Shown here: positions 1 to 10,586 of the stretch, piece after piece
How positions within the stretch are numbered: the stretch's first letter is position 1
How the letters are laid out: every line of letters starts with the position of its first letter
Origin: Pseudeuparius sepicola
Lineage: Eukaryota; Arthropoda; Insecta; Coleoptera; Anthribidae
NCBI GenBank assembly: GCA_963920635.1
Contig: OY987301.1
Location: 18,890,501 to 18,954,500 of the forward strand
Reading direction: 5' to 3'
Length of the DNA stretch: 64,000 nucleotides
The notes under the pieces: generated by a model
Told to the model about the DNA's origin: nothing
Databases searched by the model: none
What the model saw: only the letters and a program-made list of their open reading frames with translations
Position numbers and translations under genes: made by a program

Positions 1-1360
1 TTTTTTGCTGTTTCATCAGATCTCTGTAGCTCCGTTATTTCTGATTATGCAGAAAAACTGTAGAGACAAATATTGTAGATAATTTTGGGCTTAATAAGAT
101 AATCTATCCAATTTTTTATGTTGTTTGTGATTTTTGAGGTATGACATAAACTTGTGTTTTTTTAAATGTAAATCATAGTTGGCTGTGACCTTGTAAAATC
201 TGCCATTTTTTCCAAAGATATAATACTTGGCATAGTTACTATAAAAAATAAAAGAGCTATGGCTAATTTTCTGATTTTTTTTAAATTTTCACATAGTCAG
301 CCAAGGAATATTTTGATAATTACGTTCTATTTTATAATTAGACATGGGTAGGTACTTCAAACTTTATAATATTTTGTTTTTAGCTGGTAACAAAAGGTAA
401 CAAAATGAAACAAAAATTAAAAACTCAAATTCAAATTATTATTATTTTAAAAGGTCACCTTTTAAAATAAAAAAAGGTGTTCAAACAATCCATCAGTATT
501 ATTTATGCAAATATTGCATCTTTTTAAACCTGAATTTGTCGCCTTTCTTCGAGAGCGCCTGTCAATACTGGCAATTGCTTCTAAAACAGCTGCTCTTAAT
601 TCAACAATTGTCTCATACTTTATTTTGTACTGTTGCCCACAAAAAGAAATCCAAAACAGACAAATCGGGTGATCGGGGCTGCCAGGAAATAAGTCTATTT
701 CTCCCTATCTAACTATTTGGATAGAGCTGATCTAGGTAATTTCTTACGGGCAAATAATTATGTGGTGGAGCACCATCATCATAATTTTTGTTTTATTTTG
801 TTACATTTTGTTACCAGCTAAAAATAAAATATTTGAAAGTTTGAAGTAAAAAAAAACTTATAAAATAGAACGTAATTATGAAAATATTGCATGGCTGACT
901 ATGTAAAAATTAAAAAAAAAAGAAAATTAGCCATAGCTCTTTTCTTTTTTATAATAACTATGCCGAGTATTATATTTTTGGAAAGCTCAAAAATGGCCGA
1001 TTTGATAAGGCCACAGCCAACTATGATTTACATTAAAAAAAAAAAATATGTCATATCATAAAAATCACAAACAACAGAAAAATTGGATAAGATTATCTTA
1101 TTAAGCCCAAAATTATCTACAATTTTTGTCTCTACAATTTTTCTGTATAATCCGAAATAACGGAGCTACAGAGATCTGATGAAATAGTAAGAAATCACTC
1201 TTTTCAAAATATCTAGTAAGCCATGAACTTTTTTGAAAATCCATAAGGGGCATTAGACTGAGCATTTAAAACTGCAATTCTTTCCCCATTTAACCTTTGT
1301 TCTAGCTCTGCTAGTTTCCGAGATCCGCATAGCGGGCATCGAAAAAAACTCACCCTGTAT
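1..1360. mobile_element. Large fold-back element ending in CACCCTGTA (left end outside window)
   Basis: The first ~420 bases return as an imperfect reverse complement from ~783 onward, for example CAGATCTCTGTAGCTCCG near 19 and its complement near 1165. The right arm runs on to CACCCTGTAT at 1351-1360. The mirror of base 1 lies near 1203, so about 160 bases of the left arm lie outside the window. The loop (~420-783) is not repetitive junk: it carries the decayed end of a transposase gene on the minus strand. This looks like a long-TIR DNA transposon, inactive in this copy. A shorter relative lies at 8592-8957. Confidence 0.8.
462..793 (-). pseudogene. C-terminal fragment of a Tc1/mariner-superfamily (DDE) transposase
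   Basis: Minus-strand translation gives DGAPPHNYLPVRNYLDQLYP, an in-frame stop, IGRN, then ISWQPRSPDLSVLDFFLW. After a frameshift near residue KV it continues as YETIVELRAAVLEAIASI and closes with CINNTDGLFEHLF and a TAA at 462-464. The order DGAPPH, SPDL-LDFFLW and FEHL is typical of insect transposases of the Tc1/mariner group: the Asp of DGAPPH and the acidic residue in the SPDL block would be the second and third catalytic residues. The N-terminal half (DNA binding, first Asp) is absent. It lies in the loop between the inverted arms of 1-1360, so it probably belongs to that element. Broken by at least one stop and one frameshift. Family assignment by motif only. Confidence 0.75.
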
Positions 1361-1544
1361 AAGCATGAGCATAAAATATTAGGAAATGGTCGGTATGCAA
1401 GTGAATTAAAAATTCCGCAGCCCAATTGCAAAAAACAACACCAAACAAAAAAACATCAAAGAAATCACAAATATCGTAAGCACAAGAACATCTCCCTCCA
1501 CTTATGATTCAAAGTGGAGAAACTCTATCCTTACACATTACATT
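1361..1544. other. Short AT-rich spacer
   Basis: Between the fold-back end and the first copy of the ~200-bp repeat. I see no gene or motif in it. Confidence 0.4.
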
Positions 1545-1790
1545 CACTAATTACAATGCAATTGGCCAGGTTGTTGCCGTATCGCGAACAACCCTTCCCT
1601 CTAATTCTCTTGGCTTATGTCTTCCACATCGTGCTCCCCGGCAAGCCGTTTGCCGCCAGCAAATCCGAAATTCTCAAATTTAGTCAGCCATTATTGCAGA
1701 TTATCTAGGGGCCCACCCCCGCAATGTTTGCCAATTTGTAGTGCGGGGAATACCGAGATCCGGAATTAATTACGCCGTTAGAGGTGCCCT
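1545..1790. repeat. Interspersed ~200-bp repeat, copy 1 of 3
   Basis: Shares TCTAATTCTCTTRGCTTAT, CTTCCACAT, AGCAAATCCGAAA and ACCCGCAATGTTTGC with 3865-4110, in the same orientation, and more weakly with 7905-8025. There is no long ORF shared by the copies. No tRNA-like boxes were recognised, so a SINE origin is possible but unproven. Copies 1 and 2 flank the Penelope remnant. Confidence 0.6.
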
Positions 1791-2280
1791 GGAATTAAAG
1801 AAGTGTGTTTTCTTTATGCTGTGGGGGTGGGAGTTGATACAGAAGGTGTTTTCTCTGATTTCAATCTTAATTTCTGGCTTACTCGTAATTAAGAGGAAAA
1901 AACAAGCTAGCTAGCTATTTTTTTAAAATTTATTTGTGGCGTAAACCGATGCATTGAATTTTAATTGGGTTTTTCGCCACCAAACTGGTTAAAAAAAAAC
2001 TTTTTCAAGTTGCCTGGAAAATTAATAAATTCCTAACAGTACATGAACTAAACTTTGAACTTGTAACTCAAAAATATCTTCAACAAATTTGTTTCTTGAG
2101 CTTTCGGAGAATAAATCTTCCTCCTTTCTCAAAGATCTTGTCATGTCCACAGATTAAATAATATAATATGTGAAAGTCATGTCAAAGTGGAATGACAGAT
2201 TAATAAATTTCAGGTTAAAATGTCATGACAACAGAAACAATAACCTAGCCACCTGTCTGATATTGTACCCTGTGTTCTAC
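1791..2280. other. AT-rich stretch without recognisable features
   Basis: Downstream (in gene sense) of the Penelope remnant, so it may hold its decayed 3' end. No open frame or repeat was recognised. Confidence 0.35.
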
Positions 2281-3470
2281 CTAATTATTTATACTAACTT
2301 CTCTTTGAATAAGTGGCAATAATATTTTACTGAATTCCACTGAACATTCAGCAACATAGTTGTCTGTATTTCCTAGAATAAATGCTGATTCTTTAATACT
2401 TCGTCTATTTCCTACTTCTTCTTTGAGAATTGGTTTGGAACTATCCCACAAAATCCTATGATTGTTATTAAAAGAGTGTTCACATATTTTCGAGTTCGAA
2501 ATTTGATTTTGCCTGATATAATTTTTATGTTCTTTTAAACGAACGTTAAATGGCCTACAAGTCTCCCCAACATAGAACTTTCCACATTTAAATACTGTTC
2601 TGACATTAAAACGATTGCCTATGCATTTTAGCTTATCTGATAGTCCAGGAATATAAGGAATAAATAAATTTACTGGTCGGTCCACCAGATTTATTTCTCT
2701 AATTGTATTAGCATTGTTATTTTGTTGGCAATCCTGAAAAACTTGCTCAATAAATTCAGTAGGATAACTATTCTTCTCAAGAACGTGTTTTATATGTTTA
2801 ATTTCCTCCTCAAATTTTGTATTATTAGAACAAATCTCTTTAGCCCTGTCATACAAACTTTTAATTACTCCTTTTTTAACACTAATATGATGATTGGAAT
2901 TAAAATGGAGATATCTATTAGTATGTGTTGGTTTTCTATAGACACTAGTTTCTATACTATCTGATTTCATTATAGAAACATCTAAGAAAGGTAATTGATT
3001 ATTATTTTCAATTTGTAAGGTATACTTAATAGAAGGTTCTTGCTAGTTTATAAAATTTAATAATGAATTAATCATCTACTCCATGTTCCCATATAACAAA
3101 TATATCATCTACATAATATCTCCACCAAACATTAGGTTGGTGAACATATTATCTAGTCAACTCATTTTGTTCAAAATCTGCCATAAATAAATTGCTTATT
3201 AATGGTGATAAAGGAGACCCCATAGCCACTCCAAATTCCTGCTGGTAAAATTCATTTCCTAGTTGAAAGTAGGTGGTTTTAACACAGAGTGTTGTTAGTT
3301 CTAGTATTGCATCTATATTCAAATTTGTCCTTTCCACTATAGTCTGATCATTTTCTAACTTTCTGCGTAAATTATTCAATGATTTGTCAACAGGGACATT
3401 AGTAAAAAAGACTAACCACATCAAAGCTAGCTAATATATAATGATCCGGAAATTGATGGTCCCTAGCAAG
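2281..3470 (-). pseudogene. Penelope-like retroelement remnant: reverse transcriptase plus GIY-YIG endonuclease
   Basis: In gene order on the minus strand: ASFDVVSLFTNVPVD (about 3466-3400), the open frame 3149-3424 with FGVAMGSPLSPLISNLFMAD (RT motif with MGSPLSP), then after a frame change WWRYYVDDIFVIW (the YVDD catalytic box, about 3095-3130), then NNNQLPFLDVSI and the 229-residue frame 2281-2970. That frame begins with the conserved linker VYRKPTHTNRYLHF (residues 10-23) and carries KCGKFYVGET with RLKEHKN (residues ~128-150), the GIY-YIG nuclease core. RT upstream of GIY-YIG is the arrangement of endonuclease-bearing Penelope-like elements. The N-terminal part of RT is missing. There are stops in the RT-linker region (about 3043 and 3070) and at least one frameshift. 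The segment before CGKFYVG looks shorter than usual. Dead copy; family call is strong. Confidence 0.88.
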
Positions 3471-3864
3471 CTTTTTGGGACTTTAGAGCCCTTACCTACG
3501 TGAAGAGAAATATTTTGACTATCTTCTTTCAGGTAAAGTTAAGGCACAGAGATTTGCTGAAACTCATTGCTTCTGCTTCAACAATAAGTTTGTCCATTTC
3601 TTATTTCTTATATGTAGGTATAACTGACTGAGGTAAACTGATGTCCTAGACAAACGTAAACTATTAAACAGGTTTTTTACTGCGATTAATATACCCTTTA
3701 CTAAATGTATAGGGACTACTACTTAGTATGAAAATTTTCGCTTGTGGGATTTCGTCCCTCTATTCAGTAATGACTCTCGATACTTGGGTATCCAACTCAC
3801 TCGTTGAGTGTGAAATACGTTGGGGGATGAATTGTCATCCTGTATGTAAATAACAGTAATTACA
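3471..3864. other. Region upstream of the Penelope remnant
   Basis: On the gene's 5' side. It may contain decayed Penelope sequence, but I could not read an RT motif in any frame. It includes AT-rich sequence and short direct motifs only. Confidence 0.35.
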
Positions 3865-4110
3865 TCTAATAATAATGTAATTGGCCGGACATGTCGCTTT
3901 GCAAACCACCCCTTCCATCTAATTCTCTTAGCTTATATATCTTCCACATGCTGCTCTCCGGCACACACAGTCTGTCTGCCGCAAGCAAATCCGAAACGCT
4001 GGAATTTAGCCAGTTATTATTGGGGATTATCTGTGCAGCACACCCGCAATGTTTGCTAATTTGTTGTTCTTGGAATACCTAGATTAATTACAGCACCGAT
4101 TACAGCGCTG
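3865..4110. repeat. Interspersed ~200-bp repeat, copy 2 of 3
   Basis: Direct-orientation relative of 1545-1790: TAATGTAATTGGCC, then CTTCCATCTAATTCTCTTAG, AGCAAATCCGAAA and CACCCGCAATGTTTGCTAAT. Diverged by substitutions and small indels. Confidence 0.6.
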
Positions 4111-4430
4111 GGACTGCAGATGTCTTTTGGAGCAGATGGAGGATAACATACGATAATTCCGCCTTGTATGACGAACGCAATCTTGAAAATTTGACTCCAA
4201 GTCCTTTTTAATCAGTTAGGTTAGGAAAGAATCTCCTTCTGAAGATTGTATCCAAAGTATATAACACACAGTAAAAAATCCGGTGTTAAATTTGACACGA
4301 AAAGTGGTCTATATAAGTCCACACCATATCTGGTAAATTTTACACCTTCTTTTTTGATAAATTTCACCAAATGTTCTTGTGTCAATAAGAAATATGCTGG
4401 TGTGAATATTTAACACGGCGTTGTGTAAAA

Positions 4431-4575
4431 TTAACACCGTGTTGTGTAACTTTTACACGCTATTTGGTCAAAATGGTGTAATTTATTGTATTTGGTATTT
4501 AAGATTAACACCGTCTTGTGTAACTTTTACACACAATTTGGTCAAATTGGTGTAATTTAATTTATTTGATATTTC
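4431..4575. repeat. Tandem duplication, 74-bp period
   Basis: TTAACACCGT at 4431 recurs at 4505, followed each time by TTGTGTAACTTTTACAC, a TTTGGTCAAA motif and TGGTGTAATTTA. Two diverged units inside the left subterminal zone of 4267-7751. Confidence 0.75.
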
Positions 4576-4609
4576 ATTTTCTTCTTATTTCTCTCTTATA
4601 GTTTTACAT

Positions 4610-5850
4610 AGTCAGGGTGTCTACTTTGAAGTGTATACAAATCGATAAAAAATGTATTTTGTGAGATATTTTAAAAAATCTTTTTTTTGTTCGAAAGGTC
4701 TTCAAAAAAACTCTTCTTTTGACGTTTTTACTTTTGTCAAACTGCATATCCAGGAACGGCTACGATTTTTTTTATACACCGATTTTCACAAAAACCATTT
4801 AGCGATTTTTTTATTTAAAATCTGACCCCACAGCGTTAATCAGAACACCCAAAACTCTTATATACCAAATTTGAATAAAAAATATACAGGGAGTTCCATT
4901 CTGCAGGGTGTCAAAGTTGAGCAAAAAAGGAATTTTAAAGGAATCTGCCAAGTCAAGTGTGGCATGGAATCCCCTCAAAACAGTTGAATGGTCAATAGGA
5001 CCACTCAAGGTGTTGGTGTGCAAAGGTACAATACAAAATATACAGAGTGTTCTTATCTGGGCCATCTCAAATTACTAAATTTTTGGAACTTACGGGTCAA
5101 AAATCGAGTATATCAAAACCGCTCAACACACTATAAACAAACTAAATCTAAAAAATACAGAAGCCCGCCAGTCAGTAAGTCCATATCAGTTAAGGTGGCT
5201 GTGTGCCACAACAGGAAACTCATAGAAAATGTATCATCTTAAATAGTGACGTTGTTGAGAAAGGTCCAATAATTTAAATTGTTTTTATTTGTTAGTTATC
5301 ATTTTGTACAGAAATACATTACTTTTGTGTTTATCAATATTTTTTCAATGATTCCAGAGCACTCTTGATCTGTATAAGATTCATAAAATTTCAGAATTTT
5401 GAGATGGCTCAGAGAAAAATACCCTGTATATTTTTATAGTAAATATTTTCACACCAACATTTTGAGTGGTCCTATTGACCATTCAACTGTTTTGAAGGGA
5501 TTTCATGGCACACTTGACTCGCCAGATGTATTTAAAATTCCTATTTTGCTCAAATTTGACACCCTGCAGAATGGAACTCCCTGTATATTTTTTATTCAAA
5601 TTTGGTAGGTAAATAAGGGTTTTGGGGTGTCCTGATTAACGCTGTTGTATCAGATTTTAAATAAAAAAATCGCTAAATGGTTTTTGTGAAAATCGGGGTA
5701 TAAAAAAAATCGTAGCCGTCCCTGGATTTGCATTTTGACAAAAGTAAAAACGTCAAAAGAAGCGTTACCTTTCGAACAAAAAGAGGTTTTTGAAAATATC
5801 TCGCAAAATACATTTTTTTATCGATTTGTATACACTTAAAAGTAGACAAG
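4610..5850. mobile_element. Fold-back element, ~450-bp arms
   Basis: The left arm 4610-5077 returns inverted as 5393-5850. Paired landmarks: AGGGTGTCTACTTT with AAAAGTAGACAAG at the ends, AACGTCAAAAGAAG, CGATTTTCACAAAAACCATT, and ACAGTTGAATGGTCAATAGG with its complement at 5465-5490. Internal CACCCTGTA-like ends occur at 4882, 5040 and 5420. Open frames in the arms (4811-5065, 4988-5242, 5399-5608) are fold-back sequence, not genes. The loop 5078-5392 shows no recognisable gene. Confidence 0.85.
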
Positions 5851-6148
5851 AAATTTCAAATACCATTGATAAGTACAAATAAAGGAAATGTGTTATTATT
5901 TGTAAAAATAAGATAAAACTAAAAGATAAAGAAGCTGTATGAACCAGGCATAATATGTGCTAAGTCTTCGATTTAAATTATTTGTAGGTAGTAAGAAACA
6001 GTAAAAAGTAAAGAAAATACTTTATTTCAGTTCCAAAATATATCAACGATTCCTTACAAATAGGTATAAAAAGAACATTTTCTTTCTTAAAGCTATAAAT
6101 AAATATTCATTCTCACAGGCAAAAATATTTGGTTATAAAAAATTTATA

Positions 6149-6854
6149 TATACAGGGTGTAAACGAATAAGTGCGAAAAAATTCAAGTGGTGAATCTTTG
6201 AGTGATTCTAAGACGAAAAGTTTATATAAACATAGGTCCGGTAATGCTTCCTTTCAAGATACAAAAAAATCGCTTTTTCATAAATATCTTAATAATCCTT
6301 TAACCGATTTTGTTGAAATTTGGCAGTGTTATTTATGGTAGAAAGAGGCTAATTTAACCCTTACTAGATTAAAATTATTAAGTACAGTGGCGTCCCGAGG
6401 GCACCTTAACCAATAATTTTGTAAAAAAAAACGTGCGCCACTGACTTTTTAAAACTTTTCTTTTTTTGCATTCAGCAACTAAAAATACAACTTTTTTGTC
6501 TCTTGAATTATTCTCGTATCTCGCTTCGTTTTCGAGAAAAAAAAATCACTTTATTGCATGTCTCCGGTACAACATAATAAAAAATTAAAACTACCAATTA
6601 ACAAAAACTAGGGTATACCGGATATTTTTTCCATATTAATAGTTTATTCTAGCCTTAAAAATTGCTATAAACGGTAATGCTAGCTATAAAAAATGTTTGT
6701 TTTATTATAATAATTATTAAAAAATGTTTGACACCCTGTATTTTGAAAACGAAGCATTAGCGGACCTATGTTTATATAGACTTTTGGTCTTTAGAATCAT
6801 TCAAAGATTCACCCCTTGAATTTTTTCGCACTTATTCATTTACACCCTGTATAT
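6149..6854. mobile_element. Fold-back element with TACAGGGTG/CACCCTGTA ends
   Basis: Ends TATACAGGGTGTAAACGAAT at the left and ATTTACACCCTGTATATAAT at the right. The arms (about 200 bp) pair through AATAAGTGCGAAAAAATTCA and TATATAAACATAGGTCCG. The core contains GTGGCGTCCCGAGGGCACC, which recurs inverted in the element 16483-17211, so the two belong to one family with different outer arms. Confidence 0.85.
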
Positions 6855-7904
6855 AATATCGTACGAATTTGTAAGAAAAGTGTGCCTAACCACAAACACA
6901 AGAAATGGTTTATGTTAGCAGGTTATTTTTATACTTATACTGCAAAAGAGCATTTTCTTACAAATTCGTGTACAATATTTTGATGCGACCACTATTTCGT
7001 AGAAATTCTCACACAATGTACTTAAGTAACTGTCCGTGTGAGACAAAAACAAACTTCAAACGTTGTGACACAGCGATTTAGTTGGATAGGCCTTTTCTCA
7101 CAAGCACAAGCAGGTCCCAACTAAATCCGAGCCAATCAGCAGGCATCGAAACAATCAGAACAGTCAGATAATTTAAAATCCGTCAATCAGATTCGCGACT
7201 GGTTTCTGATTTCAGTGAGAACAAACTCATATCAACACAGTCAAGGAGTATAGGTTAGGGGCTACCACCTCGGCTATCACACAGTACCTTTCGTCATTTC
7301 GTCGTCACATCTGCATATTCATCTGACTTCACTATGAAATTTTACTTTACATAACAGCACCCATTTTGCACCAGCGGTCGATAGAATCACTTTTATACCT
7401 ATGCGCCACGCGGTCGGGTCAGACAAACTCATAAGCTCCGTCAGGCAACACGTTCGACAAACGACTGATGCCATAGCTTCGATTTCCTAAGATTTTACAC
7501 CCGTAACTGGCGAAATGCCTTCCCCCACTCCTCACAATAACACGAAATTGTGTTAATTTAACACCACTTAGTGCTAAGGGACACCGAATGGTGTTAAGGA
7601 ACACCGCGTGGTGTGAACAAACCCGAAGCCGTGTTAGAAATATAAAAAAACTACACCCCTAAGTATTAAAATTAACGAATTTGTTGTAGGTGAATTTTAA
7701 CAAACCAGGTTTTGCTAAGATATTTGGAATGCACGGATTTTTTTTACTGTGCAATTTATTGTGCATATTTTATGAATATACTATAGGACTACGTTGGTGG
7801 CAGTTGGAGTGAAATTCTGTGAATCGCCGTATGTTGAATCTGAACATTTTATATTATATATACCTAATGATATATTATTATATAGCTACCTAATTATATC
7901 TACT

Positions 7905-8025
7905 AAATCACGATGTAATTCACTAAACTGCTGGCTCTTCGCGAACCAACCCTCTCCCCCAATTCTCTTATATCTTTCACAGCCCTGCCCTTTGCGGCAA
8001 GCAAATTCGAAATTATACATATTAT
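7905..8025. repeat. Interspersed ~200-bp repeat, copy 3 of 3 (truncated)
   Basis: Weak but colinear match to 1545-1790: GATGTAATTCACTA, CGCGAACCAACCCTC, CAATTCTCTTATAT, CGGCAAGCAAATTCGAAAT. Ends at a short TATGTATA-rich stretch. Confidence 0.45.
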
Positions 8026-8091
8026 GTATATAAAAACATATTATGTATAACATATATCACTTATATAAACGGATGATGTGGGCATATGCAA

Positions 8092-8150
8092 ATGGGGGAC
8101 CACAAACGAAATTATCCCCAAATTAGTTCCCAATTTTGGGTCGCAACCAC
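8092..8150. repeat. Short dispersed repeat, pair with 9308-9368
   Basis: Shares the order GGGACC/GGGACA, CAAACGAAATTATCCCCAAA, TTAGTTCCCAA and TTTTGGGTCGCAACC with 9308-9368. No coding sense. Origin unknown. Confidence 0.5.
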
Positions 8151-8591
8151 AACTCATACCCAACGAAACGCGGCGGAATTTACTCGAAAACGATTCGTAT
8201 TAAACGAATAATTAAAGCCATTAAGAACTCGAATTACAATTCGCAATTGTCTTTGTAGACTACCTATTATTTCTTGGCTATAAAACAGAGAAAAATCCAA
8301 TTCATCGGCTTTAATTTAACTGTCATTAATTATAAAGAATAGTAATTACTTTCGTGGTCGGCAATCTCCGATCCGATATTAATTTTTAACTACTGCAGGG
8401 TTTAAACGGGTGGACTTATTAGGTTTACCTTGAATTAAATTTCAGATTAATGAAGTACACCATATTATTATAACTATAATTAGTAACTACAGGGATTTTT
8501 GACAACATTTTCTATAGGGACTAAAGTAAATTTATAATAAAGAACCAGTTAGAAAACAAAACTGGCGACAGACCTGCTTTCTTTGATTATA

Positions 8592-8957
8592 TACAGGGTG
8601 AATTTTTTTCGATGCCCACTATGGGGATCTCGGAAACTAGCAGAGCTAGAACAAATGTTAAATGGGGAAAGAATTGCAGTTTTGAATGCTCAATCTAATG
8701 CCCCTTTTGGATTTTTAAAAAAGTTCATGGCTCACTAGATATTTTGAAAAGAGTGATTTTTTGCTATTTCATCAGATCTCTGTAGCTCCGTTATTTCTGA
8801 TTATACAGAAAAACTGTAGAGACAAAAATTGTAGATAATTTTGGGCTTAATAAGATAATCTTATCCAATTTGCAATTCTTTCCCCATTTAACCTTTGTTC
8901 TAGCTCTGCTAGTTTCCGAGATCCCCATAGTGGGCATCGAAAAAAACTCACCCTGTA
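8592..8957. mobile_element. Internally deleted copy of the 1-1360 fold-back (366 bp)
   Basis: Starts TACAGGGTGAATTTTTTTCG and ends AAACTCACCCTGTA. The first ~280 bases match the full arm of 1-1360 (CCCACTATGGGGATCTCGG, CAGATCTCTGTAGCTCCG). The sequence then jumps at ~8872 from ATCTTATCCAATTT straight into the outer part of the opposite arm (GCAATTCTTTCCCCATTTAA). The loop and transposase fragment are lost. Confidence 0.85.
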
Positions 8958-8966
8958 TTGCGAAAT

Positions 8967-9307
8967 ACAGGGTGACCCAAATAACATTCTCCTCCGGCCG
9001 GCAATATACTCAGTGTTCCCTAATTGCTTTGTATAATTTTACGAATTAAATGCAGTTATAAAATGTATTATTAATGCCGAACCTAACATTTATTACAAAT
9101 TAAAGACTCCTTCTTAACACTTTTATAGCCGACATCTGCATAAATAAACTACTAGCGCCCAAAAATAAAAGTCTCCGACAGAGCGGCGATTGGCGTAAAA
9201 CTCCCCGGAGTTTACTACCGGGCCCGGAATAAAATTCGAGGGTCGCAGATGTGCGAAATGTTGTACTTGGCCCGGTTCGGCTTCTTAGCGGATTAGAGGA
9301 AGGGACA
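8967..9307. other. Unpaired TACAGGGTG terminus and following sequence
   Basis: TACAGGGTGACCC at 8967 begins right after the previous element, but no partner end was found. The GC-richer stretch 9170-9300 (CCCGGAG, CCGGGCCCGG) has short frames on both strands that resemble no family I know. Confidence 0.35.
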
Positions 9308-9368
9308 GCAAACAAAACAGTCCCCAAATTAATCCCCAACAACTTTGGGCTGCGACCCTTTGCCATAT
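9308..9368. repeat. Short dispersed repeat, pair with 8092-8150
   Basis: CAAACAAAACAGTCCCCAAA, TTAATCCCCAA, CTTTGGGCTGCGACCC; colinear with 8092-8150. Confidence 0.5.
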
Positions 9369-10556
9369 GGAATATGGGCATGGCAGATTCCGACAACGTT
9401 CTTGGTGTTTTTCGTGTCCAAGAATTTAAACAGTTACAAGTTTTGTTAAACTCATGGCTCTGGAATCGCGAGAAAATCTAATTATCTTCAACTTACAATT
9501 TAAAAGAAGTTCAATTGTTTTCATGTTATCGGCATTTGTATTAATAGTAAACTCTTCTCCAGGGTGTAGAATGAATTTTCAAACTCATTATAATTTAAGT
9601 TTCATTTTAAGTTACAATAATGAGCATAATAATTATAAAATGGAAAGTTTCCCTATTGAGAAAACTACAATAGTACATGAACGTTAACGTCTTGATGAAA
9701 ATTATACACATTCACATTACAAATACGAATTCAACATTAATAGTTTCTTTTCAGTGGTATTCATAAAGTTTGCACCAAATGGGAAATTTTTTTATTATTA
9801 CATTGCATTTTTTATTATTATTAATTTAGCAGAGAAATTTGTATTTGTATTGTTATGATTTAGTAAGAGAGCAACCAGTAAATAGGTAAGTGTCTTAGAT
9901 TATTAGCGGGAAAAAATATCGAATACCGATTTGAAGAGAAATAATTAAGAAAAATCGAATATTATGATATCATTCTGAAAATTGTCATATATACAGGGTG
10001 AGTCAAAGTTAAACGGCCATACGTAAACCATTCACAGGAAATTTGATTTTATTGGGCAAACAATTTCATATAAACATTTATCCAAAAAAAACATATCCGT
10101 GTACATTCAGCAGTATTGTAAATAGTCTACGCATAAACGCACTTAAAATGCACTAAATATTTGTTTTTCATTGTAACTCTTCCATCTTATAATAATTATA
10201 TAAAAATTTGGATTTCCAGACTGTTGTAACATAACCTTATATAAACTAAGGTTATTTCTAACCTTGTATCACACCAAGTTTTCTGACACTTTTTGATGAT
10301 AACCTAAAAAACATTTTTTCTTATTATAAATTTATCTTTTGTTTTTTGAAACTAAATTACCTTATTAACACAAAAACAATTACAAACAAAATTGACGGTA
10401 TAAATTTTCACACGAAATTATGTAAAAACCTTTTTCTGGCCCTTTTAAACCTAAAATCTATCTGGTTTTAATATTGGTAAAAAACTTCAACATAATTGTG
10501 AGTAAAATTTCAACCTTTTCTCAATATTTTCTAATAATTTAAAAAAATTTCTAGCC
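9369..10556. other. AT-rich stretch with one unpaired TACAGGGTG end
   Basis: TACAGGGTGAGTCAAAGTTA starts at 9992 without a recognisable partner. The rest is AT-rich with no gene seen. The last ~150 bases lead into the hammerhead-like motif at 10557. Confidence 0.35.
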
Positions 10557-10586
10557 CTGATGAAGGTCACGAAGTAGACCGAAAGC
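10557..10586 (+). ncRNA. Hammerhead-ribozyme-like core motif
   Basis: CTGATGA (10557-10563), one extra A, GGTC (10565-10568), an 8-base loop, GACC (10577-10580), GAAA (10581-10584). GGTC and GACC pair as a stem II. The layout CUGANGA-stem-GAAA is the hammerhead core, but a classical hammerhead has no extra base between CUGANGA and stem II. Hammerheads are known in the terminal repeats of Penelope-like elements. The same architecture with the same extra base recurs at 21008, 21155 and (minus) 38994-38964. Activity is unproven; the flanking helices I and III and a cleavage site were not established. Confidence 0.4.

Larger units (their letters stand above)
4267..7751. mobile_element. Putative 3.5-kb TIR element (CACAGTAAAAAATCCG ends) hosting two nested fold-backs
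   Basis: The left end reads CACAGTAAAAAATCCG at 4267. The reverse complement of 7734-7751 reads CACAGTAAAAAAAATCCG. Both ends are followed inward by short motifs rich in GTGTTAA/AACACC (4287-4570 and 7541-7630), a likely subterminal repeat signature. No transposase frame was found. The middle is occupied by fold-backs 4610-5850 and 6149-6854, which have their own termini and so appear to be later insertions. Pairing of the outer ends is an inference from the TIR and the shared subterminal motifs. Confidence 0.5.

Noticed and set aside
4811..5608. Open frames of ~70-85 codons
   Set aside because: Arms of the 4610-5850 fold-back; the same residues appear on opposite strands.
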